Below, in pieces: positions 17,522 through 26,453 of a stretch of DNA of 64,000 bases. A program made the position numbers and the translations under genes. How positions within the stretch are numbered: the first letter of the stretch is position 1; the number at the start of each line of letters is the position of its first letter. Under the pieces are notes generated by a model, which made no database searches, was not told the origin of the DNA, and saw only the letters and a program-made list of their open reading frames with translations. Source of the stretch: Actinacidiphila alni (lineage in GTDB: Bacteria > Actinomycetota > Actinomycetes > Streptomycetales > Streptomycetaceae); contig NZ_FONG01000001.1 of the NCBI RefSeq assembly GCF_900112845.1, forward strand, positions 62,001-126,000, written 5' to 3'.

Positions 17522-19179
17522 GCGGCGCGACCGGTACGGCGGGCGCCGCGGCATCGTCGCACGCACACGGGACGGCGGAACCGTCGTACGCACACGGGAC
17601 GGGGGAGACGGCCTTGCTCGGGGACACCATCGGACGCAATCTCGACCGCGCGGTGACCGCCCACCCGGACCGCGAGGCGCTGGTGGACGTGGCCGGCGGC
17701 CGGCGCTGGACGTACGCCCAATTCGGCGCGGACGTCGACCGGTTGGCGCGCGGACTGCTCGCGCTCGGCGTGCTCAAGGGCGACCGGGTCGGCATCTGGG
17801 CGGTCAACTGCCCGGAGTGGGTGCTGGTGCAGTACGCCACCGCGCGGATCGGCGCGATCATGGTGAACATCAACCCGGCCTACCGCGTGCACGAACTCGA
17901 CTACGTACTGCGGCAGTCCGGCATCGAGGTGCTGATCTCCTCGACCGGCCACAAGACCAGCGACTACCGGGCGATGGTCGAGCGGGTGCGCGGCGAACTG
18001 CCGCGGCTGCGCGAGGTGGTGTTCATCGGCGACCCGACCTGGGACGCGCTGCTGGCCGCCGCCGAGCGGATACCGGAGGATCAACCGGCAGCCATCGAGG
18101 CGACGTTGAGCTGCGACGACCCGATCAACATCCAGTACACCTCGGGCACCACCGGCTTCCCCAAGGGCGCCACTCTCTCGCACCACAACATCCTCAACAA
18201 CGGCTACTTCGTGGGCGAGACGGTCGGCTACACCGAGGAGGACCGGATCTGCCTGCCGGTGCCCTTCTACCACTGCTTCGGCATGGTGATGGGCAATCTC
18301 GGCGCCACCACGCACAGCGCCTGCATCGTCATCCCGGCCCCGTCCTTCGACCCGGCCGCCACGCTGCGCGCCGTCGAGCAGGAGCGCTGCACCTCGCTGT
18401 ACGGGGTGCCCACGATGTTCATCGCCGAGCTGGGCCTGCCCGACTTCGCGCGCTACGACCTGACGACGCTGCGCACCGGCATCATGGCCGGATCGCCGTG
18501 CCCGGTCGAGGTGATGAAGCGGGTGATGGCCGAGATGCACATGGCCGAGGTGTCCATCTGCTACGGGATGACCGAGACCTCGCCGGTCTCCACCCAGACC
18601 CGGATGGACGACGGCCTGGAGCACCGTACCGCCACCGTCGGCCGGGCGCTGCCGCACATCGAGGTCAAGGTCGTCGACCCGGTCAGCGGTGTCACGGTGC
18701 CGCGCGGCGAGCCCGGCGAACTGTGCACCCGCGGCTACTCGGTGATGCTCGGCTACTGGGAGGAGCCCGAGCGCACCGCCGAGGCGGTGGACGCCGGGCG
18801 CTGGATGCACACCGGCGACCTCGCGGTGATGCGGGACGACGGCTATCTCGCCATCGTCGGCCGGATCAAGGACATGATCATCCGCGGCGGCGAGAACGTC
18901 TATCCGCGGGAGATCGAGGAATTCCTCTACACCCACCCGAAGATCGCCGATGTGCAGGTGGTCGGGGTGCCCGACGAGCGGTACGGCGAGGAGATCCTGG
19001 CCTGCGTCATCCCGCGCGACCCGGCGGATCCGCCGACGCTGGCGGAGGTCGAGGACTTCTGCGCCGACCGGCTCGCGCACTACAAGGTGCCGCGCCACCT
19101 GCGGATCATGGACGGCTTCCCGATGACGGTCAGCGGCAAGATCCGCAAGGTGGAGCTGCGGGAGGACTTCAGGCCGTAA
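17518..19179 (+). CDS. AMP-binding fatty-acyl-CoA ligase (FadD-like)
   Basis: This 553-aa enzyme of the FadD group starts at GTG 17518 inside the stop of the preceding ligase. The first 35 residues are a Gly/Ala/His-rich unconserved extension. Motifs seen are [67 protein letters not shown] and the catalytic lysine in [13 protein letters not shown]. It activates fatty or related acids as CoA esters. Paired with another ligase, it may act on a different chain length or on a product of the same pathway. Its last 11 nt overlap the 3' end of gcl on the other strand. Confidence 0.9.
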   Translation: MSGATGTAGAAASSHAHGTAEPSYAHGTGETALLGDTIGRNLDRAVTAHPDREALVDVAGGRRWTYAQFGADVDRLARGLLALGVLKGDRVGIWAVNCPEWVLVQYATARIGAIMVNINPAYRVHELDYVLRQSGIEVLISSTGHKTSDYRAMVERVRGELPRLREVVFIGDPTWDALLAAAERIPEDQPAAIEATLSCDDPINIQYTSGTTGFPKGATLSHHNILNNGYFVGETVGYTEEDRICLPVPFYHCFGMVMGNLGATTHSACIVIPAPSFDPAATLRAVEQERCTSLYGVPTMFIAELGLPDFARYDLTTLRTGIMAGSPCPVEVMKRVMAEMHMAEVSICYGMTETSPVSTQTRMDDGLEHRTATVGRALPHIEVKVVDPVSGVTVPRGEPGELCTRGYSVMLGYWEEPERTAEAVDAGRWMHTGDLAVMRDDGYLAIVGRIKDMIIRGGENVYPREIEEFLYTHPKIADVQVVGVPDERYGEEILACVIPRDPADPPTLAEVEDFCADRLAHYKVPRHLRIMDGFPMTVSGKIRKVELREDFRP

Positions 19180-20968
19180 CCGGGGAGGTCAGCGGCCTGA
19201 TCGCGGTGGGCGCGTGGCCAGGCTCGGTCGCCAGCTCCTCGAATTCCACGACATTGCTGATGTCGGCCGTCGTGCTCATCGAGATGTTGGTGATCCGCTC
19301 CAGGATGGCCTCGACCACCACCGGCACCCGGTGCTCGGCGGCCAGCTTCTTGGCCTGCTCGAAGGCCGCGCCCAGCTCGGCCGGGTCGGTGACCCGGATC
19401 GCCTTGCAGCCCAGGCCCTCGACGACCTTGACGTGGTCGACGCCGTAGACGCCCAGCTCGGGCGAGTTGATGTTCTCGAACTCCAGATTGACCTGGAAGT
19501 CGATGTCGAGCCCGATCTGCGCCTGCCGGATCAGCCCCAGGTAGGAGTTGTTCACCAGCACGTGCACATACGGGATGCGGTGCTGGGCGCCGACGGCCAG
19601 CTCCTCCAGCATGAACTGGAAGTCGTAGTCGCCGGAGAGCGCCACCACCTGCGCGTCCGGGTCGGCGGTGGCCACGCCCAGCGCGGCCGGGATCGTCCAG
19701 CCGAGCGGGCCCGCCTGGCCGCAGTTGATCCAGTGCCGGGGCCGGTAGACGTGCAGCATCTGCGCGCCGGCGATCTGCGAGAGGCCGATGGTGGTGACGT
19801 AGCGGGTCTCGGGGCCGAAGGCCCGGTTCATCTCCTCGTAGACGCGCTGCGGCTTGATCGGGATGTTGTCGAAGTGCGTACGGCGGTGCAGCGTCGCCTT
19901 GCGCTCCAGTGACGCGTCGATCCACGCGCGGCGGTCCGGCAGCCGCCCCTCGGCCCTCAGCTCGCGGGCGACCTCGACGAAGAGCGCGAGCGCGGCCTTG
20001 GCGTCGGAGGCGATGCCGTAGTCCGGGGCGAAGATCTTGCCGATCTGGGTGGGCTCGATGTCGACGTGCACGAAGGTGCGGCCCTCGGTGTAGACGTCGA
20101 GCTTGTAGCCGGTGTGGCGGTTGGCCCAGCGGTTGCCGATGCCGAGGACGAAGTCCGACTCCAGGAAGGTGGCGTTGCCGTACCGGTGCGAGGTCTGCAG
20201 GCCCACCATGCCGGCGTTCAGCTCGTGGTCGTCGGGGATGGTGCCCCAGCCCATCAGGGTCGGGATGACCGGGGTGCCGGTGATCTCGGCGAACTCCACC
20301 AGCAGGTCGGAGGCGTCGGCGTTGATGATGCCGCCGCCGGCCACGATCAGCGGGCGCTGCGCGGCCAGCAGCATCGACAGCGCCTTCTCGATCTGGGCGC
20401 GGGAGGCGGCCGGCTTGTAGACCGGCAGCGGCTGGTACGTCTCCGGGTCGAACTCGATCTCGGTGAGCTGCACATTGATCGGCAGGTCGATCAGCACCGG
20501 GCCCGGCCGTCCCGAGCGCATCAGGTGGAACGCCTGCTGGAAGACGCCGGGGACCTGCGCGGCCTCCAGCACGGTGGTGGCGGCCTTGGTGACCGGCGCG
20601 GCGATCGAGGCGATGTCGACGGCCTGGAAGTCCTCCTTGTGGATCACGGAGGTCGGGGCCTGGCCGGTGATGCACAGGATGGGGACCGAGTCGCCGGTCG
20701 CGGAGTACAGGCCGGTGATCATGTCGGTGCCGGCCGGGCCCGAGGTCCCGATGCACACACCGATGTTGCCGGGGGCGGCGCGGGTGTAGCCCTCGGCCAT
20801 GTGGGACGCGCCCTCGACGTGCCGGGCGAGCGTGTGACGGATGCCGCCGGCCGCCTTGAGCGCGGCGTAGAAGGGGTTGATCGCGGCCCCGGGCACGCCG
20901 AACGCGACATCGACGCCCTCCAGCTTGAGGATCTCCACGGCCGCGCGGGCGGCGGTCATACGAGGCAT
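19169..20968 (-). CDS. gcl: Glyoxylate carboligase
   Basis: This 599-aa ThDP enzyme joins two glyoxylates to tartronate semialdehyde and CO2. Length and motifs fit Gcl: [34 protein letters not shown] at the N-terminus, with Val (FGVPGAA) where other ThDP enzymes have the catalytic Glu, a hallmark of Gcl. Further motifs are [24 protein letters not shown] and a ThDP-binding [32 protein letters not shown] 20968 follows GGAGAGGG. Two AllR-type operator copies lie 83-118 nt upstream. With glxR and hyi on the same strand it forms the glycerate route from allantoin-derived glyoxylate. Confidence 0.95.
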   Translation of the reverse strand: MPRMTAARAAVEILKLEGVDVAFGVPGAAINPFYAALKAAGGIRHTLARHVEGASHMAEGYTRAAPGNIGVCIGTSGPAGTDMITGLYSATGDSVPILCITGQAPTSVIHKEDFQAVDIASIAAPVTKAATTVLEAAQVPGVFQQAFHLMRSGRPGPVLIDLPINVQLTEIEFDPETYQPLPVYKPAASRAQIEKALSMLLAAQRPLIVAGGGIINADASDLLVEFAEITGTPVIPTLMGWGTIPDDHELNAGMVGLQTSHRYGNATFLESDFVLGIGNRWANRHTGYKLDVYTEGRTFVHVDIEPTQIGKIFAPDYGIASDAKAALALFVEVARELRAEGRLPDRRAWIDASLERKATLHRRTHFDNIPIKPQRVYEEMNRAFGPETRYVTTIGLSQIAGAQMLHVYRPRHWINCGQAGPLGWTIPAALGVATADPDAQVVALSGDYDFQFMLEELAVGAQHRIPYVHVLVNNSYLGLIRQAQIGLDIDFQVNLEFENINSPELGVYGVDHVKVVEGLGCKAIRVTDPAELGAAFEQAKKLAAEHRVPVVVEAILERITNISMSTTADISNVVEFEELATEPGHAPTAIRPLTSPVTA

Positions 20969-21050
20969 GAGGTCCCTCTCCTGCTTCTGTCGGCGACTAC
21001 TTCCCTCCACACCGTCCGGGCTGACCGTTCGGGCCGACCCGCCAGGATGA

Positions 21051-21065
21051 TTCCGTAATGTGGAA
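21051..21065. promoter_or_regulatory. AllR-type operator, gcl promoter (proximal)
   Basis: TTCCGTAATGTGGAA is an inverted repeat of TTCC(R/Y) type. It matches the site at allB (TTCCGCTGTGCGGAA) and the site at hyi (TTCCGTATTGCGGAA). It is exactly 21 bp from the second copy at 21072, so the two repressor dimers would sit on the same face of the helix. Confidence 0.7.
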
Positions 21066-21071
21066 AAGTAG

Positions 21072-21086
21072 TTCTGCTATATGGAA
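21072..21086. promoter_or_regulatory. AllR-type operator, gcl promoter (distal)
   Basis: TTCTGCTATATGGAA is the weaker partner of 21051-21065, with TTCT in place of TTCC. The same TTCT variant occupies the distal place in the hyi promoter at 24111, also 21 bp away from its stronger partner. Confidence 0.65.
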
Positions 21087-21223
21087 ACAACGTAAAGCGT
21101 GTCGCGGCACCCGTCAAGACGCCCGGGGACGGCGCGGGAAGAGGCCCGGTGAACAGCGAAAAGGCGCCCGGCGCGGGGGAGTTCCGCTGCCGGGCGCCTC
21201 GGGGAGGGCGCGCGAGGTGGGGC

Positions 21224-21973
21224 TCAGCCGGCGGTGCCGCCGGGGCCGGTCCTGATCAGGTCGTCCGCCGCGTCGTTGACGGGCTGCGGGGTGCCGGTCA
21301 GGTCCATCACGAACAGCGGCACACCGAGCTGGTCGGCGCGCAGCCGCGCGTCATGGGCGTAACCGGCCAGCGAGAAGAAGGCGCCGACCGCGTCCTCGTT
21401 GGCGCAGTTCAGCCAGAGGCACTCCACGTCGCGGGCCGCGGTCGGCTGGGTGGTGGGGTCGACCTGGGCCACCAGTCCGTCGCCGCGCAGGTCGATGCCG
21501 TTGGCCGTACGGTCGCCGGCCAGCCGTATCCCGCCGAAGCCCAGCCACTTCAGGAACTGCGCGGCGGCGGTCAGCGCGTCGCGCCCGGTCCTGATGGTGA
21601 CCGGCCGGAAGGGCGGCCGGTCGGTGGGCGGCGGCGGTACGTCACCGGTCGGGTCCGGCGGCGCACCCGTCTGGTGCGCGCCCACCGGCAGGCTCCCGGC
21701 CTCCTGCGCGGCCTCGCCCGCCACCGGCAGCCGGATCAGCGCGCCGCACGCGCAGTCGAACTCCGGCATCGGCCACTCGTCGGTCCTGCCGCAGTCCGGA
21801 CACCGCAGCCGCACCCAGGACTCGTCCCACGACTTGTGCGCGATCTGCTCGGGCGCGCCCCCGGACAGCACCGGGAGCGCGAGCGGCGCACCGCACGCGC
21901 ACGGATACGTCGGCGCCATGTACGCATGCTCCCGGTCGCAGGCCGGACAGCGTACGAGCACGCGCTCTGCCAT
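21224..21973 (-). CDS. Twin zinc-ribbon protein with Mrr-like (restriction-endonuclease fold) C-terminal domain
   Basis: This 249-aa protein is of unknown function. The N-terminal half holds two Cys4 ribbons (RCPACDREH...CACGAPL and RCPDCGRTDEW...CACGALI). A Pro/Thr linker follows, then a domain (about 140-245) with DALTAAAQFLKWLGFGGIRL, GIDLRGDGLVAQVDP and VPLFVMDLTG. That pattern resembles Mrr-type PD-(D/E)xK domains, but the lysine expected after the D-x-(D/E)xK strand is replaced (QVD), so the fold may be non-catalytic. GGGAG lies 9 nt before ATG 21973. It sits between gcl and glxR on the same strand but has no clear metabolic link. Confidence 0.55.
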   Translation of the reverse strand: MAERVLVRCPACDREHAYMAPTYPCACGAPLALPVLSGGAPEQIAHKSWDESWVRLRCPDCGRTDEWPMPEFDCACGALIRLPVAGEAAQEAGSLPVGAHQTGAPPDPTGDVPPPPTDRPPFRPVTIRTGRDALTAAAQFLKWLGFGGIRLAGDRTANGIDLRGDGLVAQVDPTTQPTAARDVECLWLNCANEDAVGAFFSLAGYAHDARLRADQLGVPLFVMDLTGTPQPVNDAADDLIRTGPGGTAG

Positions 21974-22244
21974 GGTGGACAACTCCCGGTCGGCGGCGGC
22001 GGAATGTGCCAGGGACATCGTGCACGACATGCACGTCCCATAGTGCAGGAGTCAGCCCTGCGGGGGCCACGGCCGATCGGGATGAGGTGCGCGCGGGATT
22101 CGTCCGGGGCGCGCGGGGGTGGTCCCGCCCGGCGGTGCGTTTGGGCGCGACAGGACAAGTCACGCACCGCCGGACGGTGTTCAGGGGGGCCGGGGACCGA
22201 CGTGACGTGGGCCCCCGGCCGGGGAGGCGGTCCCGCGACCCGGG

Positions 22245-23144
22245 TCAGTCCTTGACCGGGAGGCCGGACAGCCGCTCCACGCCGCGCAGCAGCGCGGAGT
22301 GGTCGAGGCCGCCGTCGCCCTGGGCGCGCAGCGAGGCGACCAGATTGGCCACCACCGAGCCGACCGGCAGCGCGGCGCCGACGGTGCGGGCCGCGTCGGT
22401 GACGATGCCCATGTCCTTGTGGTGCAGGTCGATCCGGAAGCCGGGCGCGAATTCGCGGTTGAGGAAATTGGCCTTCTTGCGGGCCAGCACGGTGGAACCG
22501 GCCAGGCCGCCGCCCAGCACCTCGAGCGCGGCGCCCAGGTCCACCCCGGACTTCTCCAGGAAGACCACGGCCTCGGCGCACGCCTGGATGTTGACCGCGA
22601 CGATCAGCTGATTGGCGGCCTTCACCGTCTGGCCGGCGCCGTGCGGGCCGCACAGGACCACGGTCGTGCCCAGCGCGTCCAGCAGCGGCTTGGCCGCGTC
22701 GAAGTCGGCCCGCTCACCGCCGACCATGATCGACAGCACGGCCTCGATCGCGCCCGCCTCGCCGCCGGACACCGGCGCGTCCAGCACCCGGATGCCCTTG
22801 TCGGCGGCGGCCTTCGCCAGGTCGATCGAGGTCTGCGGGGTGATGGAGGAGGTGTCGATCAGCAGCGCGCCCCGCTTGGCGTGTGCCAGGATGCCGTCCT
22901 CGCCGTACGCGACGGCCTCGACCTGGGGCGACGCCGGCACCATGGTGACGATCACATCGGCGTCGCGTACGGCCTCGGCGATCGACCCGGCGGCCGTGCC
23001 GCCCGCCGCCGCCAGCCGCTCCAGCTTCGCGGCCTCCAGCGTGTAGCCGGTGACGTCGTATCCGGCCTTGATCAGGTTCTCGGCCATGGGGGAGCCCATG
23101 ATGCCGAGGCCGATCCAGGCGACCTTGGGAAGGTTGGTGCTCAT
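22245..23144 (-). CDS. glxR: 2-hydroxy-3-oxopropionate (tartronate semialdehyde) reductase
   Basis: This 299-aa NAD(P)H-dependent beta-hydroxyacid dehydrogenase reduces tartronate semialdehyde from Gcl to D-glycerate. The Rossmann motif GLGIMGSPMAENLIKAGYDV is at the N-terminus. The substrate-binding DAPVSGGEAGAIEAVLSIMVGG follows, and the catalytic lysine lies in GAGQTVKAANQ. Length is typical. It is 108 nt downstream of hyi and likely on the same transcript, controlled by the hyi operators. Confidence 0.93.
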   Translation of the reverse strand: MSTNLPKVAWIGLGIMGSPMAENLIKAGYDVTGYTLEAAKLERLAAAGGTAAGSIAEAVRDADVIVTMVPASPQVEAVAYGEDGILAHAKRGALLIDTSSITPQTSIDLAKAAADKGIRVLDAPVSGGEAGAIEAVLSIMVGGERADFDAAKPLLDALGTTVVLCGPHGAGQTVKAANQLIVAVNIQACAEAVVFLEKSGVDLGAALEVLGGGLAGSTVLARKKANFLNREFAPGFRIDLHHKDMGIVTDAARTVGAALPVGSVVANLVASLRAQGDGGLDHSALLRGVERLSGLPVKD

Positions 23145-23252
23145 GAGGTCCTCTCGGGGTGTGATGGGGCCCGGCCCGGGAGCGCGAGGCGCCCCGGGGC
23201 CCTGCGGCCCGCGGTACGGACCGGGCCCGGTGCCTGTCGTACGGATCGGGTG

Positions 23253-24077
23253 CTAGCCGCGGGGGAGCCAGTCGAAGGCGGCGGCGCTGCCGTCGGGGCC
23301 GGGCTTGTACTCCAGGCCGGTCCAGCCGGTGTAGCCCGCCTTCCGCAGGCGGCCGAGCAGGTCCTCCAGGGGGAGGGTGCCGGTGCCGGGGGCGCCGCGG
23401 CCGGGGTTGTCGGCGATCTGTACGTGGCCGGTGCGGTCCGCGTAGCGGTCGACGACCTCGGCGAGGTCCTCGCCGTTCATCGACAGGTGGTAGAGATCCA
23501 GCAGGAAGCGCGTGTTGTCCAGTCCGGTGGCGGTGTTCACCCGGTCCACGACCTCGACCGCGGCCGGGGCGCTCACCAGCGGATAACGCGGCGACTCGGG
23601 CGCGTTGAGCGCCTCGATCAGCAAGGTGGCGCCGACCCGGTCGGCGGCGCGGGCGGCGAGCACCAGATTCTCCAGCGCCAGCTCGTCCTGCGCGGCCGGG
23701 TCCACGCCCTCGACCCGGTTGCCGTACAGCGCGTTGAGCGCGGTACAGCCGACCGACGCGGCGAAGCCGGCGGCGACGTCGACATTGGCGCGGAAGCGCT
23801 CCGACTCCTCGCCGGGCACCGACAGGGCGCCGCGGTCGGGGCCCGGCAGCTGCCCCGCGTAGAAGTTCAGCCCCACCAGCCGGGTGCCGGCCGACTCCAG
23901 CGCGGAGCGCAGCGCGTCCAGCTCGGCCTGCGGCGGTGTCGGGTCGTCGACCCACGGCCACCACAGCTCGACCGCGTCGAAGCCCGCCGCGGCGGCGGCC
24001 GCGGGCCGCTCCAGCAGCGGGAGTTCGGTGAACAGGATCGAGAGGTTCACATCGAAGCGCGCGTCGGCGAAGCTCAC
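23253..24077 (-). CDS. hyi: Hydroxypyruvate isomerase
   Basis: This 274-aa TIM-barrel enzyme of the Hyi/AP-endonuclease-2 superfamily interconverts hydroxypyruvate and tartronate semialdehyde. Motifs are FDVNLSILFTELPLLERPAAA at the N-terminus, LLIEALNA with the metal-binding Glu, FLLDLYHLSMNGEDL, HVQIADNPGRGAPGTG and GLEYKPG. GTG 24077 is chosen because AAGGGG lies 8 nt upstream. An in-frame ATG at 24129 would read straight through the operators and lacks a ribosome site. The operator at 24090 almost touches the ribosome site. hyi is the first gene of the hyi-glxR unit. Confidence 0.92.
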   Translation of the reverse strand: MSFADARFDVNLSILFTELPLLERPAAAAAAGFDAVELWWPWVDDPTPPQAELDALRSALESAGTRLVGLNFYAGQLPGPDRGALSVPGEESERFRANVDVAAGFAASVGCTALNALYGNRVEGVDPAAQDELALENLVLAARAADRVGATLLIEALNAPESPRYPLVSAPAAVEVVDRVNTATGLDNTRFLLDLYHLSMNGEDLAEVVDRYADRTGHVQIADNPGRGAPGTGTLPLEDLLGRLRKAGYTGWTGLEYKPGPDGSAAAFDWLPRG

Positions 24078-24089
24078 TGTGTGCGCCCC

Positions 24090-24104
24090 TTCCGTATTGC
24101 GGAA
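24090..24104. promoter_or_regulatory. AllR-type operator, hyi promoter (proximal)
   Basis: TTCCGTATTGCGGAA is a near-perfect inverted repeat 13 nt before the hyi GTG. It overlaps the first bases of the ribosome site, so a bound repressor would block transcription close to the start. It is of the same class as sites at gcl, malate synthase and allB. Confidence 0.72.
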
Positions 24105-24110
24105 GTTGTT

Positions 24111-24125
24111 TTCTGTCTTGTGGAA
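24111..24125. promoter_or_regulatory. AllR-type operator, hyi promoter (distal)
   Basis: TTCTGTCTTGTGGAA lies 21 bp from the proximal site, the same spacing and the same TTCT variant as in the gcl promoter. Confidence 0.68.
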
Positions 24126-24681
24126 CATTGAATCAGCCCCTCGGCGGCTGTCAAGTCTTCGTGGCCACCGGCCCGCGTCCCGCCGCCGCGGGCCCGCCGA
24201 CCGGCGGCTTCCGGCCACCGCGCCCTCTTCGCAGCTCAGACCCCGGGCGGGTGTCACGGAATTGGTCCTGGTCTATTCCAGTGGCGGCGCCCGGAGAGCA
24301 AAGCCGGGGCGAACTTCCTGCGTAAAGCGAAGTCGACCTCCCGGTGGCGCGCATAAAGCCGTCCGGCGAGGGGTAAGGCGAATGCCGCTTTACGATCCCG
24401 CAATACTGCGAAGAATGTCCGATTGCTCGCTTCCGTACCGGAGGGGTACGGTCCGGTGTGTCCCGTTTTCCGGAGTGAGTTCGTGTATGGGCGCACCGCA
24501 CCCCTCTAACAGATCGCTAACCCCCCGGCATCCGATTTTTCCCTGGACAAGCCAAACATCGCTGCCGTACTGTCCTTGCTGACCGCCAACCGGTATGGGC
24601 CTCAAAGGACTCCGCCGTGCTCCGGCCCACACCTGCCGGACGTGTCGGCGGTCGATACGGGGCTACGGGGACGGTGGATCG
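24126..24681. other. About 555-nt intergenic region between hyi and the RiPP regulator
   Basis: No gene is recognised. Base composition is less GC-rich than the flanks. Elements seen: an inverted pair CCGTACC/GGTACGG around 24437-24452, and a possible promoter TGGACA (24544-24549), 18 bp, TACTGT (24568-24573) reading toward the SARP gene. This is the left border of the RiPP cluster and a possible junction with the purine locus. Confidence 0.45.
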
Positions 24682-26448
24682 GTGGTCTGGTCGAATGCGC
24701 TCGAAAACAGTGCCGGATTACCAGCGGCAAATGGCGGAACGCCGCCGCAGGCGGTAGTCGCGCGGACGCGATTCCGGGTTCTCGGAATGCTGGCCGTCAC
24801 GGACGGCAGCGAATCCGCGGTGCTCCAGCCGTCCCGGCCGGCCGCCCTGCTCGCCGCATTGCTGCTGAATGCTAATTCGGTGGTCTCCGCGGACTTCCTG
24901 CAACGCGTGATCTGGGGCGAGGAGACGCCTGCCCAGGCCAAGTCGGCGCTGCACAGCTGTGTCCTGCGATTGCGGCGGCTGTTCGGCAAATACGGGATCG
25001 CGGGCAACACCATCGAGGCCGTGCCCGGCGGATACCGGCTCACGGCCGACGCCGGCACATTGGATCTCGTGCAGTTCAGGGAACTCCTCGACCGCGCTTA
25101 TGCCACCGAGGAGCCGGAGGCGGAGCTGCGGCTGCTGCGCGAGGCGCTCGCACTGTGGCAGCCGCCGCTGCTCGCCAATGTCCCGTCCGACCTGCTGCAT
25201 CGCGACGAACTGCCGCGCCTGCACGAGGAGTGGCTGCGGGCGATCGAGCGCGTCTTCGACCTCGAACTGGCATGCGGGCGGCATCGGGAGGCGGTGGCCG
25301 AGATCTGGCCCACCGCGCGCGCCCATCCGCTGCATGAACGTTTCACCGAGCAGCTGATGGAGGCGCTGTACCGCGTCGGCCGCCGCGCGGAGGCGCTCGC
25401 CGAGTACCGGCGGGTCAAGACCCATCTCGCGCAGGCCCTCGGGGTCGACCCCGGCCCCGCGCTCCAGCGCCTCGAACTGGCCATCCTGCGCGGCGAACCC
25501 GAGCGGGCGGCGCACCGCGCCGCAGTCGCCGGGCCCGGTCCCGCGTCCGCCGCCGCCCCGGCGGGGAATTCGGCGGGCGACCCGGTGGCCGGGGAGCCCG
25601 TCGAGGGCGGCCGGGTGCTGGACAGCCTGGTCGGCGCGGGTCTGCTGGAAGAGGGCCCGCGCGGCTTGTACCGCATGCACGAACTCCTGCGCGTCTTCGC
25701 CCGCGCGGCGGCCACCGGCGGAGTAACGGCTGCGCCGGGCGGATCGGCGACGCAGACTGCGGCGGCGCCGGACCGGGCGGGGACGGTGCCGGACCGGTCG
25801 GCGGCAGTGGGAGTGGCAGACCGGCCGGCGTCGGCGGCGGCGGGCCGGGCGGCGGCGCCGCCGGATCGGCCGGAGACTGTATCGGACCGGTCGGCGGCAC
25901 CGGGAGCGACGGGCCGGTCAACGGCCGCGACAGCGCCGGACCGGGCGGAAGCGGCGGCGCCGGGCCGGGTGGGGTCCGGGGCGGTGTCGGATCCGTCCGG
26001 GCAACGGGCCGGGCCCGTCGGGTCGTCGGCCGGGCGCGCGGAGGGACTTCCCGGCCGGGGTGCCGAATCCACCGGCTGCGGCGGATCCGCCTCCGGCAGT
26101 ACCGGAATCCCTTCCGGCGGCGCGGGAACACCTTCCGGCCGGACCGGGCGCGCGTCCGGTCGTACCGGATCAGAACCCGGCTGCCCGGATTCCGGCTCCG
26201 GCCGTACCGGAGCGGAACCCAGCCGCTCGGGATCCGGCTCCGGCCGTGCCGGATCAGAACCTGGCTGCTCGGGATCCGCCCCCGGCCGTACCGGAGCAGA
26301 ACCCAGCCGCTCGGGATCCGCCCCCGGTCGTACCGAAGCCGCTCCCGGCGGCGCCGGGATCCCGGCCGGCCGGGCCGGGGGCGGGAAGGGCACATCCACC
26401 ACACCGCGGCGGCTCAGCGCAGCGGAACTGCACACTACGGAGGCGTGA
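24682..26448 (+). CDS. SARP-type regulator with NB-ARC remnant and long repetitive tail
   Basis: This protein of about 588 aa is the probable activator of the RiPP cluster. An OmpR-like winged helix (FRVLGMLAVTDG...VLRLRRLFGKYGI) is followed by a bacterial transcriptional activation domain (LDLVQFRELLDRAYATEEPEAELRLLREALALW ... LAEYRRVKTHLAQALGVDPG), as in AfsR/DnrI. Next comes a short piece, VLDSLVGAGLLEEG..LYRMHELLRVFARA, that matches the segment after the NB-ARC ATPase in AfsR-like proteins. The ATPase itself, with its P-loop, is missing. The last 230 residues are low-complexity and include four 14-residue tandem repeats. GTG 24682 has GGGGACGG upstream; an in-frame ATG at 24595 is possible. 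The stop is directly followed by the cyclodehydratase gene. Confidence 0.8.
   Translation: MVWSNALENSAGLPAANGGTPPQAVVARTRFRVLGMLAVTDGSESAVLQPSRPAALLAALLLNANSVVSADFLQRVIWGEETPAQAKSALHSCVLRLRRLFGKYGIAGNTIEAVPGGYRLTADAGTLDLVQFRELLDRAYATEEPEAELRLLREALALWQPPLLANVPSDLLHRDELPRLHEEWLRAIERVFDLELACGRHREAVAEIWPTARAHPLHERFTEQLMEALYRVGRRAEALAEYRRVKTHLAQALGVDPGPALQRLELAILRGEPERAAHRAAVAGPGPASAAAPAGNSAGDPVAGEPVEGGRVLDSLVGAGLLEEGPRGLYRMHELLRVFARAAATGGVTAAPGGSATQTAAAPDRAGTVPDRSAAVGVADRPASAAAGRAAAPPDRPETVSDRSAAPGATGRSTAATAPDRAEAAAPGRVGSGAVSDPSGQRAGPVGSSAGRAEGLPGRGAESTGCGGSASGSTGIPSGGAGTPSGRTGRASGRTGSEPGCPDSGSGRTGAEPSRSGSGSGRAGSEPGCSGSAPGRTGAEPSRSGSAPGRTEAAPGGAGIPAGRAGGGKGTSTTPRRLSAAELHTTEA
26158..26325 (+). repeat. 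Four tandem 42-bp repeats inside the SARP gene
   Basis: Units at 26158-26199, 26200-26241, 26242-26283 and 26284-26325 each encode 14 residues of the type GRTGAEPSRSGSGS, alternating with GRAGSEPGCSGSAP. A partial fifth unit follows. The unit length keeps the frame, so copy number can vary without breaking the protein. Confidence 0.85.
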
Positions 26449-26453
26449 CTGAC

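Noticed and set aside
24078..24129. ATG at 24129 as a longer start for hyi
   Set aside because: It would place both AllR-type operators inside the coding region and has no ribosome site; the GTG at 24077 has AAGGGG and fits the family N-terminus.
26158..26325. CRISPR-like array
   Set aside because: The 42-bp units are directly adjacent without spacers and encode a coding-frame peptide repeat; it is a minisatellite inside the SARP gene.
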